From assembly GCA_963693315.1 (NCBI GenBank), contig OY856186.1:234717736-234781735 (forward strand): a stretch of 64,000 nucleotides of DNA. Reading direction: 5' to 3'. The notes beneath the pieces are model-generated. The model was not told where the DNA came from. It ran no database searches and worked only from the letters and a program-made list of their open reading frames with translations. Made by a program: the position numbers and the translations under genes. Shown here in pieces: positions 17,911 to 27,855 of the stretch. The DNA comes from Diogma glabrata. Taxonomy: Eukaryota > Arthropoda > Insecta > Diptera > Cylindrotomidae. Numbering within the stretch: position 1 is the first letter of the stretch; each line of letters begins with the position of its first letter.

Positions 17911-20748
17911 ATTAATTCATTTAAACTTTCCACAAATACTCTTAACATTAATAATATTATTTTAAAATCAGCTTTTAATAACAATAATAATTTCAATTTT
18001 ATTCATATTAATCCTGGAAGTCTTAAACCAAATCTAAATGAAATTCGTTCTGTTATCAATAATTTAAACTTACATGCACTTGCTATTTCTGAATCTTGGT
18101 TTAATGAGAGTATTAATGATCGTTTAATGGCAATTAATGGACTTAATTTATTCAGACATGATCGTGTTGGAAAACGTGGTGGGGGTGTTGCTATTTATTT
18201 ACTTAATAGTATTAAGGGTAAAATTGTATGCAAAAGCAGATCAAATAGTATTGTTGAATATTTATTCATTGAAATCATTAATAATAATAATGAGAAATTG
18301 TGTTTTGGAGTCGTTTACAATCCTCCCAATAATAAAATTTCTGATAATTTGAAGCGTGTTTTTTCTGATTTATCAATTAGATATCCTCATTTAATTATTG
18401 TTGGAGATTTTAATATTAATCTTCTTTCTAAATTAAAAAAAACAACTAGTTTTATAAATTTTTTGTCATCAATTTCCTTAAATATCTGTTCTGAAGAACC
18501 AACTAATTTTGTTGACGGATGTAATCCAAGTTTAATTGACCTGTCAATTGTCAAAAATCGTAGCTTAGTTAAAAGTTTTTCCCAACTTTCTATTGGTAGC
18601 TTTACGACACATGATTTATTATTTGGTTCTTATTCAATCAACATGTCTTCTTTTGTTAATAATAGTTTTAAATTTTATCGTAATTTCAAAAATATTAATT
18701 TAGATAATTTATTATTTTGTGCTTCAAAATGTGATTTTGATAAAATTTATTGTCTTTCTAATATTGATGACCAAGTTCAAGTTTTGACCGATGAATTAAA
18801 AAAATTAATGAATATTTTTGCTCCTTTGAGGAAAATTAAAATCAAGAAAAACACTGCTGCACCTTGGATGAACGATTCACTAATAAATTTGATTAATCGT
18901 AAAAATTTTTACTATTCATCGTTTAAATCTGAAGTGAACATTCACCTTAAAAACAATCATCTCATAATGTTTAAAAAACTTCGTAACAAATGTACTAATC
19001 TTAGAAAATATCTTCAACGTGAATGGTTTAATTCTAAAATTGATCCAGACCTTCCTTCTAAGACATTATGGAATAATTTGAAAAATAATGGTGTTACTAA
19101 AGATTCTAATAATGTTATTACCAGTTTTTCGGCTGAAGAATTCAATAACTATTTTTCAAATTCATTTTCTAAAAAAACTGCACATCTGGTAACTTTTGAT
19201 GATGATTGTGATGAAGCTGGTTGTTTTGAATTCTCTACTATCACTGATATCGATGTCGATTTTTATCTTAGTTCTATTAAAACTAATGCTTGTGGTGTTG
19301 ATGAGATTCCAATATTTTTCATAAAAATGCTTGGTTGTTTCATCATCCCATTTATCACTTATATTGTCAATAACTGTATTACACAGTCTTATTTCCCTGA
19401 GCATTGGAAATGTAGTATTATAAAACCTATCCCAAAAAAATCAAATCCAACTAATCTAGAAGACTTCAGGCCAATTAGCATTTTACCATCATTATCAAAA
19501 GTTTTGGAAAAAGTATTGAAAAACCAAATTCAAAGTTATGTTGATAATAATTCTCTTCTCTATAAATTTCAATCTGGGTTTAGAAATGGACTCAGTACTA
19601 ATTCAGCAATGCTTAAAGTTATTCATGATCTTTGCCTTGCCTTTGAAGAGAATAAAGTGTCAATAATTTGTTTCCTTGACTTCAAAAAAGCTTTTGATCT
19701 TGTTGATCATATGTCTCTTTTGTTGAAACTAAGAAATAAATTCAAATTCTCAATCAGATCTTGTAACTTTATTAAATCGTTTTTATCTAATCGCAAACAA
19801 CAAGTTTCTATTAATAATATTCTATCACATCAAGTTGAGATTAGCTCTGGTACTCCTCAAGGTGGCATTTTATCTGCTTTATTATTCACTATTTTTATTA
19901 ATGACCTTCCTGATTATGTTGACATCAATACCCATCTTTATGCGGATGACTCTCAGATTTATTGTTCTTTTCCGTTTGATCAATTTAATTTATGTGTTGA
20001 TAAAATGAATGCTTCTCTTTCTTCTATTTCTGATTGGACAAATTTGAATCATGTTTATGTTAACCCATTAAAATCACATGCTATGATTATTAGCAGAAAG
20101 AAAATTAATAATCCTCCTCCCATTTTATTTGATGGTAATGTCATTAATTATGTTGAAAAAACAAAATCATTAGGTTTAATTCTTAATTATGATCTCACTT
20201 TTGATGATCATGTTATTAAAATTTGTGGTGAAGTTAACAGTTGCTTAGGGATGCTTTATCAATCAGTTAGTTTCACACCTGTCAATTTACGTTTGAAACT
20301 TGTTAGAGCTTTAATAATACCCAAATTACTATATTGCTCAAATATTTTCCATAATTGTTCAAGAAAAAGTTGGGATTTACTAAATGTAACATTTAATAAC
20401 TGCGCAAGATATATATTTAATCGAAACAGATTTAGTTCAATTTCTACCTTTTCTTTTCAAATTTTAAATTGTTCTCTTGAAAATTATCTTAAATATCGTA
20501 CTTGTCTATTTTTGCATAATTTAATAAAATATAAATGTCCAGACTATCTTTATGAACTTCTCATTTTTCCAAGATTTCAACGAAATAAGTTACTGAAACT
20601 TCCAAACAGTTGCCTTTCTTCACAATTTAGATCATCGTTCTTTGTTGAGAGTATTAGATTGTGGAATAATCTTGAAGCAGGCATTAGAATTCTTGAATCA
20701 ACTTCTGACTTCAAGAGGAAATGCTTGCTTCATTTCTCCTCATGTTAA
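17911..20748 (+). CDS. LINE ORF2: AP-endonuclease and reverse transcriptase
   Basis: The frame is open from about 17887. The first in-frame ATG is 18127, but the endonuclease N terminus (INPGSLKPNLNEIRSV, then AISESWFN with the catalytic Glu) lies upstream of it, so translation probably begins earlier by a non-AUG start or by reinitiation after the small upstream ORF (17703-17915). Counting from 18127: GDFN endonuclease motif at 93-96, RT blocks CFLDFKKAFDLVDH and GTPQGGILSALLF, the YADD box at 605-608, and a C-terminal FFVESIRLWNNL segment. No internal stop or frameshift is seen over about 940 codons, so this copy looks young. Confidence 0.88.
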   Translation: MNSFKLSTNTLNINNIILKSAFNNNNNFNFIHINPGSLKPNLNEIRSVINNLNLHALAISESWFNESINDRLMAINGLNLFRHDRVGKRGGGVAIYLLNSIKGKIVCKSRSNSIVEYLFIEIINNNNEKLCFGVVYNPPNNKISDNLKRVFSDLSIRYPHLIIVGDFNINLLSKLKKTTSFINFLSSISLNICSEEPTNFVDGCNPSLIDLSIVKNRSLVKSFSQLSIGSFTTHDLLFGSYSINMSSFVNNSFKFYRNFKNINLDNLLFCASKCDFDKIYCLSNIDDQVQVLTDELKKLMNIFAPLRKIKIKKNTAAPWMNDSLINLINRKNFYYSSFKSEVNIHLKNNHLIMFKKLRNKCTNLRKYLQREWFNSKIDPDLPSKTLWNNLKNNGVTKDSNNVITSFSAEEFNNYFSNSFSKKTAHLVTFDDDCDEAGCFEFSTITDIDVDFYLSSIKTNACGVDEIPIFFIKMLGCFIIPFITYIVNNCITQSYFPEHWKCSIIKPIPKKSNPTNLEDFRPISILPSLSKVLEKVLKNQIQSYVDNNSLLYKFQSGFRNGLSTNSAMLKVIHDLCLAFEENKVSIICFLDFKKAFDLVDHMSLLLKLRNKFKFSIRSCNFIKSFLSNRKQQVSINNILSHQVEISSGTPQGGILSALLFTIFINDLPDYVDINTHLYADDSQIYCSFPFDQFNLCVDKMNASLSSISDWTNLNHVYVNPLKSHAMIISRKKINNPPPILFDGNVINYVEKTKSLGLILNYDLTFDDHVIKICGEVNSCLGMLYQSVSFTPVNLRLKLVRALIIPKLLYCSNIFHNCSRKSWDLLNVTFNNCARYIFNRNRFSSISTFSFQILNCSLENYLKYRTCLFLHNLIKYKCPDYLYELLIFPRFQRNKLLKLPNSCLSSQFRSSFFVESIRLWNNLEAGIRILESTSDFKRKCLLHFSSC

Positions 20749-21014
20749 GGGTTTGGTCATTGCACAGAAGTGATAATCAATAAGTTTAGGCTTTTTGAAC
20801 TCAAATTACTATTTATTAAAGAAAGCAGTTTATTAATGTCACCAGATTGATTTTGTTACATTTTCAATAATTCTTTATTTTCACAATTATTTAATTCTTT
20901 TTTTTTTTTTTTTTTGTATTAATTAATCAATGAATAATTAATATTTTAATATTAAACTTAGTTCACGATAAACTTCGGTTTAAAAAGGAATTCCTTATGT
21001 GATACTACACTGTA

Positions 21015-21049
<35 letters not shown>

Positions 21050-21051
21050 AA

Positions 21052-21906
21052 TATTGTTTAGGGATCGAGTTTGAGTGGCGTGATGAATGTATTACGATCA
21101 ATCAATCAAAGTATATTTCTGAGTTGCTCAAAAAGTTCAACATGGACGAGTCAAATCCAGCAAGTACGCCAATGGTGACTGGCTGTAAATTAGAAAGGGA
21201 ACAAATATGCGATGAAAAACCGTATCAAGAACTTATTGGTTCCTTGCTGTATTTAAGCACATGTTCAAGACCTGATTTATCATACGCAGTAAATTATCTG
21301 TCCCAATTTAATAATTATCATGGAGAACAACATTGGTGTGCTGTAAAGAGAGTATTACGCTATCTAAGAGGCTCAATGGATTATTCCTTAATTTTTGGAA
21401 AAAGTAAAGAAAAATTAGTTTCTTATGTGGATGCTGATTGGGGTAACTGTGTAATAGATAGAAAATCGTATACTGGGATAGTCATTACCATAGGTGGCAC
21501 GGCAATCGAGTGGGAATCACATAAACAAAGTGTAGTCGCATTATCTTCAACTGAAGCTGAATACATTGGCCTCACAGAAGCAGCAAAACATATGAAGTAT
21601 TTTAAAAGATTTTTAGATGAGTTTGGTTTATCAGAACTAACTGAGGGTACAATCTATAACGATAATCGTAGCGCTCATAAGCTTGCCGCTAACAATGTAT
21701 TTCATGCCAGAACGAAACATATTGATGTTCGATTCCATTACATTCGTGATGCGATCAATGATGGTTTAGTTCACATTGAATATTTATCTACAGATAATAT
21801 GCCTGCAGATATGTTCACTAAACCTTTATCAAATGAGAAATATAAACATTATTGCAGCAAAATTGGATTACAAGAAATGAGTGCATCGAGGGGAGATGTT
21901 GAATAG
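21052..21906 (+). CDS. copia RT end and RNase H (third coding part)
   Basis: It continues the copia frame after the LINE: YCLGIEFEW, then the conserved SNPASTPM and YQELIGSLLYLSTCSRPDLSYAV blocks of copia RT. RNase H follows with SYVDADWGN, SSTEAEYIGLTEAAK, NDNRSAHKLA and the TKHIDVRFHYIRD and DMFTKPL motifs. The stop TAG is at 21904-21906, inside the first bases of the 3' LTR. A purine-rich tract (gaggggaga, 21888-21896) directly precedes the LTR. Confidence 0.92.
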   Translation, partial: YCLGIEFEWRDECITINQSKYISELLKKFNMDESNPASTPMVTGCKLEREQICDEKPYQELIGSLLYLSTCSRPDLSYAVNYLSQFNNYHGEQHWCAVKRVLRYLRGSMDYSLIFGKSKEKLVSYVDADWGNCVIDRKSYTGIVITIGGTAIEWESHKQSVVALSSTEAEYIGLTEAAKHMKYFKRFLDEFGLSELTEGTIYNDNRSAHKLAANNVFHARTKHIDVRFHYIRDAINDGLVHIEYLSTDNMPADMFTKPLSNEKYKHYCSKIGLQEMSASRGDVE

Positions 21907-22086
21907 TGTTAATCGATAGATGTCAACGCTGCACTCATTCTTATTTTTTGACAGTTGTTACTCATGTATTTTATATATAACCTCTTCCGTTTTTTAACTT
22001 GAAATAAAGTGGACATGAATTAAATACAATAAAGAAACATCTTTTATTATCTAAAATTGTGAATATAATCTATAAAAAATTCAATA
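21897..22086 (+). repeat. copia 3' LTR
   Basis: Identical to 6887-7076. It is followed by the TTAAC target duplicate at 22087-22091. Confidence 0.93.
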
Positions 22087-22135
22087 TTAACTAATCTTGG
22101 CTTTCAAAGTCCCGAAATCATCGTTTAAACTGCAT

Positions 22136-22966
22136 TTAAATAGGTAAAAACTCAAAAAACACAAAGGCTGTGACTGAGAATTTTTTTTTATTATTTCTTT
22201 TGATTCGTAAGTATTTACAAATTATCATGTCAAAGTGTTTTGATGACAAAATACATTTCATTGAAATCTTCTTTTCTTCCTGGGCTTCATCGCCAGATTC
22301 GAATTCTTCATCGCCAGAATCGATCAACCTTTCGATTTCTTCATGTTCATTTTCTACATCTTCAATTTCTTGGAGCTGTTCTGGATTTTCCAGTTCAGTA
22401 TCATTATTATTATTTATTAGACAATGGATACTGTCTTCGTCTTCGATGTCCTCGAGATTACAAAATTGTTCGTATAAGAATTTTTCAGCATTAGTACACA
22501 GATCAGAACCGTGACAGTTAATGCACAAAATTGTGCACTTTAAACCATGCTTGCGACACCCACATATGTTATTACCGCATCCTATTTCGCAGCTGCCGCA
22601 GATAATTTTCAATAAATTTTCGGGAATTAATTCTTGTTCTGTATATATAGGGACGATAACGTGATGTTTCCATTCCCAATCTGTAGCTGTAACTTGATGA
22701 CCAAGACAACTTTGTATTCGAAAATACACCCTGTAACAATGTAGCTTAACTGCTCCTTCAGTTGAAAGTAATTTTTCCAAATGCAATGATGATTTTACAG
22801 AAGCCGCTTGGTAGAGTTCAAATCTTAAATCGTGTAGAGATGTATTTATAATTTTACTTTTGTAAATAGAAGCTATTATTTTTAATCCATTTTCGGTAAT
22901 CGTTTGTTTGTCTGTATTTGTATTGTAAAAAATTTCTGCAAGATCAGGAAAATGTTTATTGGCCAA
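22136..22966 (-). CDS. Cysteine-rich protein of the TA-flanked DNA transposon (276 aa)
   Basis: Not matched to a named domain. ATG at 22966. Residues 1-110 are mixed helical sequence (…SLHDLRFELYQAASVK, TEGAVKLHCYRVYFRIQSCLG). A Cys cluster follows at about 130-165: CGSCEIGCGNNICGCRKHG, then LKCTILCINCHGSDLC, about ten Cys in 35 residues, which should bind metal. After it comes an acidic Asp/Glu-rich stretch (about 170-235). I have the impression of similar tails in many uncharacterised arthropod proteins linked to mobile DNA, but this is memory, not a search. It may be the C-terminal half of a larger transposon protein. It is the only ORF of the element, and the copia insertion lies outside it. 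Confidence 0.6.
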   Translation of the reverse strand: MANKHFPDLAEIFYNTNTDKQTITENGLKIIASIYKSKIINTSLHDLRFELYQAASVKSSLHLEKLLSTEGAVKLHCYRVYFRIQSCLGHQVTATDWEWKHHVIVPIYTEQELIPENLLKIICGSCEIGCGNNICGCRKHGLKCTILCINCHGSDLCTNAEKFLYEQFCNLEDIEDEDSIHCLINNNNDTELENPEQLQEIEDVENEHEEIERLIDSGDEEFESGDEAQEEKKISMKCILSSKHFDMIICKYLRIKRNNKKKFSVTAFVFFEFLPI

Positions 22967-23112
22967 TAATGATTTTATAATTTTTAATCATCAATGATTT
23001 TATAATTGTTTTTTTTCCTTTCCCAGCAAAACTTGAATTTATTGCTAAAAGTTTGAAACGAATTTAAAGAAAAGGATTTCAAATAAAGCAAACGATTAAA
23101 TCAAATGATCAC

Positions 23113-23892
23113 CACAGTTTAAAGGATGGTTTCGGGACTTTGAAAGCCAAGATTAGTTAAGGATATGTAAATTACTTGTATAACATAGTATCGTATATGA
23201 ATTAACGCTTTTTATGAATGCAAACGTTTATTTACAACAAAGAAAAAAAAATTCATGATTTGAAAGTAGTTTTTTCGGTTTATCGCTTTTTTAACGAAAT
23301 TTTCGTACATAAACAATATTATATTTTAATTCTATATTAAAGTTGGGATTTCAACAAAAAAATAATGAGCCTTAGTAAAGTTCAAAAATTGAAAATTTCC
23401 TAACCAAATTTTTCGATTGAAAATTAGGTCTTTTTTTTTAATTTTCTTCATAAAACATCAAACATTAAATATTTCGCTTTGAAAAAATTTGGGACTGTTT
23501 GAAACGCAAAAAAGAACATTTTCACCGATTTTCATTAAAATATAAAAACGTTTGCGATAGTTATAAATTAAAAACAAATAAAACGGTTTTTTGCATTTTT
23601 CTCGATAATTTTGTGGTTATGGTCAATATGTCCCGTAAGAAAGTTTTATATTTTTTTATTATCTACAACTTTTGCATTTAACTTTTTTCGATAGGATGCA
23701 TAGTTTAGTCGCAAATCGCAAAAAACTAATACAAACCCCTAAAAAGGTATATACTTCAACCCCCCACCCCTTTCCGGGACTTTTACTCAGTTCGGTCGAT
23801 TTTTCCTTAATTACTTAGACCATTATCTACATTTTCCGACCATTCGTATACTGCTAAGATTTTTTTTTCCTTTAATAGGATTGGCCCTGGTC
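23113..23892. repeat. Right long terminal inverted repeat of the TA-flanked DNA transposon
   Basis: It pairs with 22092-22132 (taatcttggctttcaaag...) and, beyond the copia element, with 6151-6886. It ends TTGGCCCTGGTC followed by TA. Confidence 0.82.
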
Positions 23893-24160
23893 TATTTCGA
23901 GTTGTTTTTTATTTTCTCTTTTAAATTGTAATGAAAAGAACGAAAGCACATTGAATAGTATCTAATTTTATAACCTATAACTTTGAACAACGGTTATATA
24001 GACCTGTTCAAAATTATGGCTATTTGTCATTTTAATTTATATAAAAGACATACAGCTACTCCAAAATCAACATTCATACAATTATTATTTTATGTTACCG
24101 CGAAAAGCACTTCAAGACCATTAAACATAAAGTAATCACTCTAAAAAAATTTAAACTTAC

Positions 24161-24593
24161 CTAAAAAGATTTTTGAAAATTTGTCATCACGATGCTCATT
24201 AGTATTACTTAATTGCTTCTTCATTTGTGATATTAATTCAGTTGGCATTGATTTAACATCATCAAAAGGGGAACTTAGTTTTTTTTTATCACAGTCAAAT
24301 ATAACAACTTCACCTACAAATGCAGGATCTAATGTTCTTAGCACACTATCTGGTACACCGATCAAAAATGGCATTGGAGCACTTAAATAATCTTTCATTT
24401 TCATTGGAAGAATTGGTATAAATATATGTTGCCACATCATTGGATACAAAAATCCGTGTGCCGCCTGTATACATGCTGATAATTTATTTAATGAATTTGA
24501 TTGAAATATAATTCGTCGTTCGGCAAGCATTGCAGCAAATATTTCAATCATTAATTTTGGTTCAGCTACGCTATAATAAACACTTAAATTGTG
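24161..24593 (-). CDS. DENND1: DENND1-family protein, coding exon 5 (core DENN domain)
   Basis: The exon runs from an acceptor (ttccag before 24593) to a donor (tttttag|gtaag at 24161/24160). It is 433 bp, entering in phase 0 and leaving in phase 1. It starts HNLSVYYSVAEPKLMIEI and carries the most conserved DENN block: LAERRIIFQSNSLNKLSACI, YPMMWQHIFIPILP, and APMPFLIGVPDSVL, followed by DVVIFDCD-like and SPFDDVKSMP segments. These match the Rab-binding central DENN of DENND1. All expected elements are present. Confidence 0.92.
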
Positions 24594-24660
24594 CTGGAAA
24601 ACAACAAAAATTTAGTTTTATAGAGATATTGTAAATTGAAATATTTATTGCTTAACTTAC

Positions 24661-24714
24661 ACTTGTTAATATATTCGGTAGTTGAAAATGTGACGGCCTA
24701 TTGAATATAAATAG
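24661..24714 (-). CDS. DENND1: DENND1-family protein, coding exon 4 (54 bp)
   Basis: Acceptor ctttttag before 24714 and donor agt|gtaag at 24661/24660 define 18 codons, LFIFNRPSHFQLPNILTS, phase 0 at both ends. The LP.I segment aligns with the ELPSIPE region that precedes the core DENN domain. A second AG inside (at 24698) would shift the frame away from the family, so the first acceptor is preferred. The intron to exon 5 is 67 bp. Confidence 0.78.
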
Positions 24715-24828
24715 CTAAAAAGTTGAAAAAATAAAATAAATCGAGTTGTTAATTGCAAACGAAAAATATATAACAATATCGGTTCTACGATAAAAATTAT
24801 ATCGAAACGAAAAAATTACACACGAAAG

Positions 24829-25720
24829 AATATCACGTTGAAAATACCACAGCGAAAAAATCTCACCATACGAAAATATCACATCACAAAAATATCACAT
24901 CCTAAAATCACACGCGACAAAATATCATGAAAAAAATTTTATTTTAAAAACACGCAATGTCGGTGTATAATATATCTATGCTAATATATGCTAACAATTG
25001 TAACGACCATTGAGACACAATCTTTCATAAGATACCGTATTTGACTTAGTAAAAACGTTCTCAAGCTCTCAAAACGCTTTCACGTCATAACCCTATTAAA
25101 CAAATGACTCCCATTTTATTGCTTATGGATCCCAAATGGTTTAAGCAATACCAATACTCATCTCAAATTTTAGATCGAAAAGATTTATAGATTACAAGAT
25201 AGCGGACGGTAATAAACAGATACGCAGCAAACTGCGTATAAAAGGAATCCTAAAAATAAATTGATTGCATTTTTTACAATTACATATGTACTTTCATTGT
25301 TTTGATTTCTTATACCATATATGAGCAATTCTTCTTAACATTTCGAATCTTCGATCACGACTGTAATTTGTAAAAATACTTGCTATCCTTTCTGCCGTAG
25401 CGATATCTCCAAAATTACAGAATCCAAAAACTTTAATATGTATCGATTTCTGCAATCTCAAAAATTGTAATAATTCTGTTTTTTTTGACAATAAAATTTT
25501 CTCCATAACATTTTTTCGCGTGTGATTTTAGGATGCGATTTTTTTCGCGTGTGATTTTAGGATGTGATATTTCTTCCCGTGTGATTTTAGGATGTGATAT
25601 TTTTTCGCGTGTGATTTTAAGAAGTGATATTTCATGGCGTGTGATTTTAAGATGTGATATTTTCGTATAGCGTGATTTTTTCGCTGTGATATTTTCGACG
25701 TGATATTCTTTCGTGTGGGA
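24829..25720. mobile_element. Foldback-like element with terminal repeats made of a degenerate ~33-bp unit
   Basis: The left end (24829-24935, cacacgaaagaatatcacg...) is the reverse complement of the right end (about 25600-25720, ...cgtgatattctttcgtgtg). The right arm continues inward as five or six tandem units of gcgtgtgattttaggatgtgatatttt (about 25515-25650). The centre is about 580 bp without a recognisable gene. Minus-strand open frames across the repeat (KITREEISHPKITREKISH...) are repeat translations. Confidence 0.6.
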
Positions 25721-25989
25721 TTTTTTCGTGTGATATTTTATCATACAATCATGATCCAAGCTTCTATAAAATAGAAAGTATTTTAGTTCTGAAGGGTGAA
25801 AAATTACCATCTTATGTACTACTGGGTATAGTAATTTTCACTCAAAAATGTATACAGGCATTTTTGAATAAATTTGAAAACAATGGTTTTTGATCAGAAG
25901 TCTTTTCACGATGTCGTTAAGACTCATATATTGATTTCCTATTAAGACTAAAATTTGAGTTTTTAAGACGGCAGTCTGACGGCACCATT

Positions 25990-26260
25990 GCATCGCAAAA
26001 TCAAATCATCGAATCGTTTTATAGAACCGAAAATCAGTAGACCGACAGTTCATACCACCGAATCATCAAATGGGTTTTGAAATTAAAAAATCATTAGATT
26101 GAAATATCACATTACTGAAAATCATATAATTGATAATTTAATTTTCGAAAAATCATTTGGTTGAAATTCGTAAAATAGAACATAAAATCATATAATCGAA
26201 ATTTTTCGATATAATGGATAAATTAATTCATCGAAAAATCATTCAATTGAAAAAAGGTAT
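25990..26260. repeat. Degenerate tcgaaaaatcat-type repeat cluster (left copy)
   Basis: Many imperfect copies of a short unit, roughly tcgaaaaatcatttgattgaaa, are spread over 270 bp. The same motif in inverted orientation recurs at about 32465-32690. Confidence 0.4.
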
Positions 26261-26771
26261 ACTCTCCTTAGTGCTAGGCATATTGTAAATTTAAATGTTA
26301 GATAACCGCAGTACAATGCGGTACAGTAGAAAGCACTTCAATACAATGGTTTTAAAGATTTGTCTTCCAGAAATTACTTTTTTTACAATAACTTTATACC
26401 AGTCCCCCAACAAACGTAACCCAAACTTTTTTAATTTCCTGACAAAAATTGTGGACGAAATTAGAAAAGTCTCCTAATTGTGAAGTTATCTTACCGGTGA
26501 CTTCAACGTCCAAATCATGGTTGGAATTCTCCAAATCGAGCGACGATGTTGATAATAGTGGGAAAGTAGCAGAAATTTTTGCCGCGTTTCAGGGCCTATT
26601 CCAAATTGTTAAAAACCCAACTTTCACTCCCCGTAATGGCGGTGATATTATGATTGTTGTGGCTTATCTTATCGTATTTTAAAATTTGTTGCATACCATT
26701 TTTAATATTTGATTTTAAATTTGTTCTTCTTCAATTAAATTAAAATACGTTGTTTAATATTAAATATCTAC

Positions 26772-26874
26772 ATATTTTAGACTAGGCCCATCTTCAGGAT
26801 CATAAAACTATCAAAAATATTAAAATTATTACTGTTAGTTTTATTATCCTGAAGATGGCCCTAGTCCGAAATAT
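26772..26874. repeat. Small palindromic element
   Basis: The arm tttagactaggcccatcttc ...ataaaact (26772-26809) is complementary, with about five mismatches, to 26837-26874 (agttttattatcctgaagatg...). The loop is about 27 bp. It may be a MITE or the inverted ends of a larger element. Confidence 0.55.
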
Positions 26875-27855
26875 ATAGAATTTATAGATATTTAGCAATA
26901 AATAATAAATTTTTTACTTTCCTAGATAATAAAGTGTTACTTTATTACTATAATTTGGGGTCGTAAAGTGTCGCTTTTTAAACCTTTATTTAAAATAAAT
27001 TTCACTGATAAATTAAAAACGTCAATTTCTTGTTAACTAATAGTTTTATTTTTCTATAGATCCGTATTTCGAAAGCTATGCTTTCATCGACAGTAGTATA
27101 TATAAGACCCGAGATTTCGTTGTCATAATTACGTCCCATGCAAATTTTTTTATTGATTTAATTATTTTTTAATTATTTATTGATTATTGATTTAGATTAA
27201 ACATTTTAAATATTTTGCTTGCGACGAATAAAAAATAGTATACGACTTTGATTTTAATGTGGGTGCAAATCTCAACTGGCACCGCGATTTGCAAACTCCG
27301 CATACGTCCAAAATCTTTAGCTCTACTACTCGATCTATAGTCAGTAACGTTAACTTAAATTAAAGTACCAATGTATGAAATGCACTAGAGGCATGAAATT
27401 ATGTAATATGAAAAATGAAAATGAATTTTATTTTAAATTTTGTATCAAATGTTTATTTTGATTTCATTATTTTAAATTTTGATTTAAAAATTAGTTTACT
27501 TTTAAAAAATTGATTGATTTACAAAATTGATTACAAACCCAAAATTAATGTCAAATCAAACAATAAAGAATACGTAATTTCTAACAGACTATAAATCAAA
27601 ATTTTGTAGTGTTTCAAGTTACGTTTAAGTTAAAGTTAACGTCAAGGATTTACCGTCTTTTAATTAAATACGTCCTTGCATCATAATCTACTATTAATTC
27701 AAAATATGGGATTAATTGAGGAAAAACAAATAACCATTCTCCTGGCAAAACAAGTTTTTAATATTAATTTATAATATTGTTTTGCGGCAAACGGTGGTAA
27801 ATCGGCTGTAAAATAATCAAAGTGGCTGTAAAGTAACGCCATTTTAATTTTTTTT

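Larger units (their letters stand above)
17550..21051 (+). mobile_element. CR1/Jockey-group non-LTR retrotransposon (LINE) inserted in copia RT
   Basis: The insert separates the copia codons ...GHLK and YCLGIEF... . Its right end is a (TAAA)n tail at about 21016-21051, the expected 3' end of a LINE; its left end starts within the last 43 codons of an ORF1, so it is 5' truncated. ORF2 is complete and free of stops. Junction bases are all A, so a target duplication of at most a few A residues cannot be resolved. The group is inferred from ORF2 organisation and the simple-repeat tail; the exact clade is not certain. Confidence 0.88.
6887..22086 (+). mobile_element. Ty1/copia LTR retrotransposon, interrupted by a Bel-Pao element and a LINE
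   Basis: Two identical 190-bp LTRs (TGTTGAATAG...ATTCAATA) at 6887-7076 and 21897-22086 are flanked by TTAAC on both sides (6882-6886 and 22087-22091). The interior has a tRNA-iMet-like primer site, gag with a CCHC knuckle, an aspartic protease, integrase, reverse transcriptase and RNase H in copia order. The coding frame is open in all three pieces (7148-8542, 15659-17549, 21052-21906); only the two later insertions break it. Identical LTRs suggest a recent insertion. Confidence 0.95.
6151..23892. mobile_element. DNA transposon with ~780-bp terminal inverted repeats, split by a copia insertion
   Basis: The left end GACCAGGGCCAA (6151) is the reverse complement of the right end TTGGCCCTGGTC (ending 23892). 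Both sides have TA (6149-6150 and 23893-23894), consistent with a TA target duplication. Inverted similarity runs through 6151-6886, resumes after the copia element at 22092, and ends near 22132; it pairs with 23113-23892. Without the copia and one TTAAC copy, the element would be about 2,537 bp, with a unique centre of about 980 bp holding one minus-strand ORF (22966-22136). No DDE transposase is visible, so it appears non-autonomous. The superfamily is not identified; the TA duplication fits Tc1/mariner-like elements but is weak evidence. Confidence 0.8.
6090..24160 (-). other. Intron 5 of the DENND1 gene (18 kb), filled by nested transposons
   Basis: Apart from about 60 bp at the left edge and about 270 bp at the right edge, the intron is one TA-flanked DNA transposon plus the retroelements that landed inside it. 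Without them the intron would be about 330 bp. The flanking exons keep normal splice sites and phases, so the insertions need not have inactivated the gene. Confidence 0.8.

Noticed and set aside
17703..17915. 70-codon hydrophobic ORF as a separate gene
   Set aside because: It lies inside the LINE just before ORF2 and is more likely a leader or small ORF of that element than a host gene.
22166..22176. GGCTGTGACT match to the giant element tip
   Set aside because: Ten bases match, but no palindrome array or further similarity follows, and the site lies inside another transposon. Treated as chance.
22170..22514. 114-codon plus frame rich in Ser
   Set aside because: It is the antisense shadow of the acidic tail of the ORF at 22966-22136.
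24698..24714. Alternative acceptor inside DENND1 exon 4
   Set aside because: Using the AG at 24699-24698 changes the frame and loses the family match.
25433..25810. 125-codon minus frame with repeated KITREEISHPKITREK
   Set aside because: This is a translation of the tandem DNA repeat at the end of the 24.8-25.7 kb element, not a gene.
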